Shown: positions 60,752-64,000 of the stretch, in pieces
Numbering within the stretch: the first letter of the stretch is position 1
Layout of the letters: each line of letters starts with the position of its first letter
From: Pseudarcicella hirudinis
GTDB lineage: Bacteria > Bacteroidota > Bacteroidia > Cytophagales > Spirosomataceae
Length of the DNA stretch: 64,000 nucleotides
Assembly: GCF_900115665.1 (NCBI RefSeq)
Contig: NZ_FOXH01000007.1
Location: 62,001 to 126,000, forward strand
Direction: 5' to 3'
Translations under genes and position numbers: made by a program
The notes under the pieces: generated by a model
Databases searched by the model: none
Seen by the model: the letters and a program-made list of their open reading frames with translations, nothing else
What the model was told of the DNA's origin: nothing

Positions 60752-61804
60752 ATGAAAACAAATTTCGGAATACTCATGCGAAAACTATCTTTTTTAACCA
60801 TTCTTTTTTTCCAGATTACCCAATTATTCGCTCAGTCAGGTCTGACAAAGAATCAGGAAAATATTAAACTGGTAAACTCTTTTCTATCAAGTCTGAGTCC
60901 TGATATTAAATCTAAAGTTTTGCTGCCTTTTGAGGGTACTGAACGCCTCAGATGGTCTAATCTTCCTCAGCAGTCTTATCAGAGAGCCGGAGTAAAATGG
61001 AATACCCTCAGTAATGAGCAAAGAAGAGCTATTCATACCTTATTGAGGTCGATGTTAAGCACGGAAGGTTATCTTAAAGCAGTCGGGATTATAGAAACGG
61101 ATGAAATCAGAGGTGAAATTATGAAAAGTGAGCAAAATCGTGATGCTCACAATTACAGTCAGAATAACTATTTTATTGCGGTATTCGGAGAGCCTTCGTT
61201 AACACAGCCCTGGGGCTGGAAATTTGAAGGTCATCATTTGTCACTCAACTTTACCTTTACGAAAAATGGTATCTCCTGTACACCGCTTTTCACAGGCATG
61301 AATCCGGCCGAGGTTCTGGACGGACCACTTGCCGGAAGACGTGTCATGGCAGTAGAATATCAAACTGCTAAGGATTTACTCGCTTCCATGTCAGAAGCTC
61401 AGAAAAAGCAAACGGTAATCAGTGCAAAAATGCCGGATGATGGAAATAATGGTCCCGATGTTACGGCAAGAACAGGTAATGAACCCTTTCTGAAAACTTT
61501 TGAAGGAATCAGTTACAAGGAAATGACGGCAACTCAGAAAGGCATGATACTACAATTGATCAACGCCTGGGCAGGAAATGTTACACCGGAACTGGCAAAG
61601 CAAAAACTGGAAAAACTTCATAAAACAGATTTGGACAACATTCATTTCTCCTGGTACGGAGATACCGGTGATAAAGCTTTTTACTACAGAATTCATGCTC
61701 CGGGGATGATTATTGAATTTTCAAACAGACTAAGTGAGTCAAATCATATTCATTCTGTCTGGAGAGATCTGGATGATGATTTCGGGAAAGATTTGATAAA
61801 GTAA
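60752..61804 (+). CDS. secreted DUF3500 protein
   Basis: The 350-residue protein begins with a signal region (cut near AQ, residue 28; an alternative ATG at 60776 gives a standard 20-residue signal peptide). The mature part shows DUF3500 features: LPFEGTERLRWSNLPQ, LLRSMLSTEGYLKAVGI, FIAVFGEPSLTQPWGWKFEGHHLSLNFTF (read as FGEPS, PWGW and EGHHLSLN), FTGMNPAEV, YYRIHAPGMIIEFSN and the C-terminal HIHSVWRDLDDDFG. The conserved His and Asp residues suggest a metal-binding enzyme or binding protein, but no activity is established for the family. It has a strong terminator after it. Confidence 0.87.
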   Translation: MKTNFGILMRKLSFLTILFFQITQLFAQSGLTKNQENIKLVNSFLSSLSPDIKSKVLLPFEGTERLRWSNLPQQSYQRAGVKWNTLSNEQRRAIHTLLRSMLSTEGYLKAVGIIETDEIRGEIMKSEQNRDAHNYSQNNYFIAVFGEPSLTQPWGWKFEGHHLSLNFTFTKNGISCTPLFTGMNPAEVLDGPLAGRRVMAVEYQTAKDLLASMSEAQKKQTVISAKMPDDGNNGPDVTARTGNEPFLKTFEGISYKEMTATQKGMILQLINAWAGNVTPELAKQKLEKLHKTDLDNIHFSWYGDTGDKAFYYRIHAPGMIIEFSNRLSESNHIHSVWRDLDDDFGKDLIK

Positions 61805-61819
61805 CAGGTGATAAACAGA

Positions 61820-61849
61820 GAAAGGCAGCCGGGTGTCTGGCTGCCTTTC
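61820..61849. terminator. bidirectional terminator
   Basis: An 11-bp perfect stem (61820-61830 with 61839-61849) with an 8-base loop, between the DUF3500 gene and the convergent purA gene. Confidence 0.88.
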
Positions 61850-61871
61850 CTGCTACTGAGCTAATGTTAAA

Positions 61872-63152
61872 TTAAGCCAAAGCTCCTCTCAACACACACT
61901 CATCACGATCCGGACCTGTTGAAATGAAGTTGATTGGTAAACCTAACTTTTCCTCAAGGAATTTAATGTATGCAGTCAATTCGGCAGGAAGACTTTCAAA
62001 GGTTCTCAATCCTTCCAAAGAAGTATTCCATCCTTTCAGAGTTTCATAAACCGGTTCAACCTTCTCATCTGTCAGGTCATAAGGCAGGTTTTGGGTAATT
62101 GTACCATCCTGCAATTTATAAGCTGTACAAATGTTAATTTCTTCAAAAATATTCAGCACATCCACTTTCATCATAACCAGCTGAGTAACTCCGTTAATCA
62201 TCATGGCATATTTCAAAGCAGGCAGGTCAATCCATCCGCAACGGCGTGGACGGCCGGTTGTTGAACCAAACTCACGTCCTTCCTGACGCATACGTTCTCC
62301 TACTTCATCCAATAACTCAGTCGGGAAAGGCCCTGATCCTACGCGGGTCGCATAAGCTTTAAAAATTCCGTAAACTTCACCGATGTTCTTTGGAGCAATT
62401 CCTAAACCTGTACAAGCTCCTGCTGTTACGGTATTGGAAGACGTTACAAAAGGATAAGAACCGAAATCCACATCCAGTAATGAACCTTGCGCACCTTCTG
62501 CTAAAATAGTTTTTCCGGCATCAAGCGCATTATTTACAGAATATTCAGAATCTACCAAAGCAAATTGCTTCATAAACTCAACTGCTTCGAAAAATTCTTT
62601 CTCAGCCTCTGTAAGGTCATATTCAAACTGATACACATCAAGAATCCCTTTATGACGTGCTACCAATCCATCATATTTCGCTTTAAAATTCGGCGAAATC
62701 ATATCTCCTACTCTCAAACCCTGACGGGAAATTTTGTCAGTATAAGTTGGTCCAATGCCTTTGAGGGTTGAACCGATTTTTGCATCACCTTTTGCTTTTT
62801 CGTAAGCTGCATCCAATAAACGGTGAGTAGGAAGGATGATTGAAGCCTTTTTAGAAACCTCCAGATTTTTCTTTAAATCCAGGTTATACTTTGCTAATCC
62901 TTCAATTTCTTTTTTGAAAATGATAGGGTCAAGAACCACACCATTTCCGATAATGTTCTGTACTTCCTGGCGGAAAATTCCGGAAGGAATCTGATGCAAA
63001 ACATGCTTAAAACCATCAAATTCGAGCGTATGCCCAGCGTTTGGCCCACCTTGAAAACGTGCAACAACCTGATATTTAGGAGCTAAAACATCAACTATTT
63101 TGCCCTTACCTTCATCGCCCCACTGCAAACCCAACAATACATCTACTGCCAT
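61872..63152 (-). CDS. purA: adenylosuccinate synthetase
   Basis: The ATG at 63152 starts the canonical MAVDVLLGLQWGDEGKGK; the open frame extends 33 codons upstream, but those codons are not family-like. The 426-residue enzyme joins IMP and aspartate with GTP to give adenylosuccinate. Motifs: GDEGKGK (P-loop), FQGGPNAGHTLEF, GNGVVLDP, GIGPTYTDKISR, EGAQGSLLDVDFGSYPFVTSSNT, GEVYGIFKAYATRVGSGPFPTE, TGRPRRCGWID and GPDRDE at the C-terminus. On its strand TATCTTTG at 63269-63262 could be a -7 box. It lies 189 bases downstream of the fur-like gene. Confidence 0.98.
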   Translation of the reverse strand: MAVDVLLGLQWGDEGKGKIVDVLAPKYQVVARFQGGPNAGHTLEFDGFKHVLHQIPSGIFRQEVQNIIGNGVVLDPIIFKKEIEGLAKYNLDLKKNLEVSKKASIILPTHRLLDAAYEKAKGDAKIGSTLKGIGPTYTDKISRQGLRVGDMISPNFKAKYDGLVARHKGILDVYQFEYDLTEAEKEFFEAVEFMKQFALVDSEYSVNNALDAGKTILAEGAQGSLLDVDFGSYPFVTSSNTVTAGACTGLGIAPKNIGEVYGIFKAYATRVGSGPFPTELLDEVGERMRQEGREFGSTTGRPRRCGWIDLPALKYAMMINGVTQLVMMKVDVLNIFEEINICTAYKLQDGTITQNLPYDLTDEKVEPVYETLKGWNTSLEGLRTFESLPAELTAYIKFLEEKLGLPINFISTGPDRDECVLRGALA

Positions 63153-63285
63153 TTTTAATTTTGAATTATGAATGATTAGAATAAAACCGAAGCCACAGGT
63201 CTTTACCCGTATATGTCGTTTCGCAGATTTAAAGAGCGAATGCCCTGCCACGAACTGAATGCAAAGATAAACAAACTTGCATGAA

Positions 63286-63320
63286 AAAACCCCGCAAGGA
63301 TTTTTATTTCTTACGGGGTC
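63286..63320 (-). terminator. terminator of the Fur-family gene
   Basis: A hairpin pairs 63289-63294 with 63314-63319 and 63296-63298 with 63310-63312, with one mismatch, and is followed leftward by a run of T (TTTTTT). It lies 22 bases past the stop at 63342. Confidence 0.75.
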
Positions 63321-63341
63321 AGTTGTCTTTCACGACTATAA

Positions 63342-63839
63342 TTATTCTCTGCCAACTATTTCTCGCTGACTTAACATTTCTTTTTTGTGTTCACAATCAG
63401 TCTTTGTACATGACCCGTAAAAGATCAGAGAATGGTGCATTACATTAAACTGCAGCATATCTCCGACCATTGATTGTATGGTTTGAACACGAGGATCACA
63501 GAATTCTGTTACATGATGGCAATCTGTACAGATCAGGTGGTCATGCTGACGGCGGCCGTACGATTTTTCATACTGGGCCTGATTTCTTCCAAACTGATGT
63601 TTTGAGACAAGGTCGCATTCAACCAGTACATCCAATGTATTATACACCGTTGCTCTGGAGACCTGATATCTCTTATTTTTCATTGAAATATATAATTCTT
63701 CAACATCAAAGTGATCATCTCTGAAATAGATTTCTTCCAAAATCGCAAAACGTTCAGGCGTTTTCCGAAGTCCTTTATTTTCAAGATATGCTGTGAAAAT
63801 TTTCTTAACAGCGTCGTATGTAGCTTGGGTTGATGGCAT
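63342..63839 (-). CDS. Fur-family metalloregulator
   Basis: The 165-residue protein has the winged-helix DNA-binding half (about 10-85: [52 protein letters not shown]) and the metal-binding dimerisation half ([20 protein letters not shown], and the late cysteine pair [10 protein letters not shown]). The HDHLIC/TDC and CxxxxC groups are the metal-site signatures of the Fur/PerR/Zur family. Which metal or stress it senses is not decidable from sequence alone; a Fur or PerR role is likely. It is upstream of purA with its own terminator between them, so probably monocistronic. Confidence 0.92.
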   Translation of the reverse strand: MPSTQATYDAVKKIFTAYLENKGLRKTPERFAILEEIYFRDDHFDVEELYISMKNKRYQVSRATVYNTLDVLVECDLVSKHQFGRNQAQYEKSYGRRQHDHLICTDCHHVTEFCDPRVQTIQSMVGDMLQFNVMHHSLIFYGSCTKTDCEHKKEMLSQREIVGRE

Positions 63840-64000
63840 TTTCTTCTGTGCAACTTAAATGATCTGACTTCAACGTCAGCCCATTCATGTATTTTACGCC
63901 TTTTTTGGTCTTTATTATTTAGACTAAACTCAGATTTGTTTGCAAAATAACTGATTTTCTTCGAGAAAAATTCAATTTTATTCACCTCTTGATACTTCGA

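Noticed and set aside
63680-63985. A minus-strand frame overlapping the start of the fur-like gene
   Set aside because: It is in a different frame from the clear Fur protein and has no recognisable domain.

Overview
The window is a stretch of chromosome from a member of the Bacteroidota, most likely order Cytophagales; genus and species cannot be fixed by reading alone. The evidence is a SusC/SusD pair, many Sec and lipoprotein signal peptides ending in AQ or SSC, weak or absent Shine-Dalgarno sequences, several good TTG-N(17-23)-TAnnTTTG promoters (the Bacteroidota sigma-ABfr type), and conserved genes whose closest recognisable forms are bacteroidotal (FtsL-like, LuxE-like, DUF4377/META, DUF6580, DPP IV). 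I see no rRNA, tRNA, CRISPR array, insertion sequence or prophage. It reads as ordinary core chromosome with a few accessory islands.
Layout. 1-2.7 kb: envelope proteins, namely a truncated DUF4377/META protein, a DUF4136 lipoprotein and a secreted Hint-domain protein. 2.8-10.9 kb: a leftward block with a SusC/SusD outer-membrane importer, a Tat-exported HisC-like aminotransferase and a Tat-exported flavin amine oxidase. 11.8-18.7 kb: a DinB/YfiT enzyme, small membrane proteins, a membrane SGNH hydrolase, an M15 peptidase, an acyl-CoA dehydrogenase and a secreted amidohydrolase. 18.9-25.4 kb: aroA, a PQQ-dehydrogenase-like beta-propeller, a DUF6580 membrane protein, purK-purE and a LysM protein. 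25.5-34.3 kb: two secreted S9 peptidases, a protein with three TonB-plug-like repeats, a lipoprotein, a LuxE-like ligase, and folA-moaE. 34.4-40.9 kb: a truncated dcw cluster (rsmH-ftsL-ftsI-murE-mraY). 41.2-51.5 kb: a TlpA-like lipoprotein, nhaD, an aspartate-type aminotransferase, sbcD, sixA, a gamma carbonic anhydrase, a methyltransferase, udk and nadB. 52-59 kb: two tandem paralogous membrane-anchored coiled-coil proteins, then a TamB-like protein. 59.1-64 kb: tsaD, an unknown protein, a DUF3500 protein, purA and a Fur-family regulator.
How the genes work together. Housekeeping functions dominate: purine synthesis (purK, purE, purA), chorismate (aroA), folate and molybdopterin (folA, moaE), NAD (nadB), peptidoglycan and division (dcw genes, M15 peptidase, LysM protein), and envelope assembly (TamB-like). 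The more unusual parts are the SusCD/Tat-enzyme block, which may form a periplasmic amine or amino-acid handling locus; the Hint-domain protein; the triple plug-like protein; and the duplicated coiled-coil pair. Convergent gene pairs are nearly always separated by strong bidirectional hairpin terminators, and two genes have palindromes at their start that look like operators or RNA switches.
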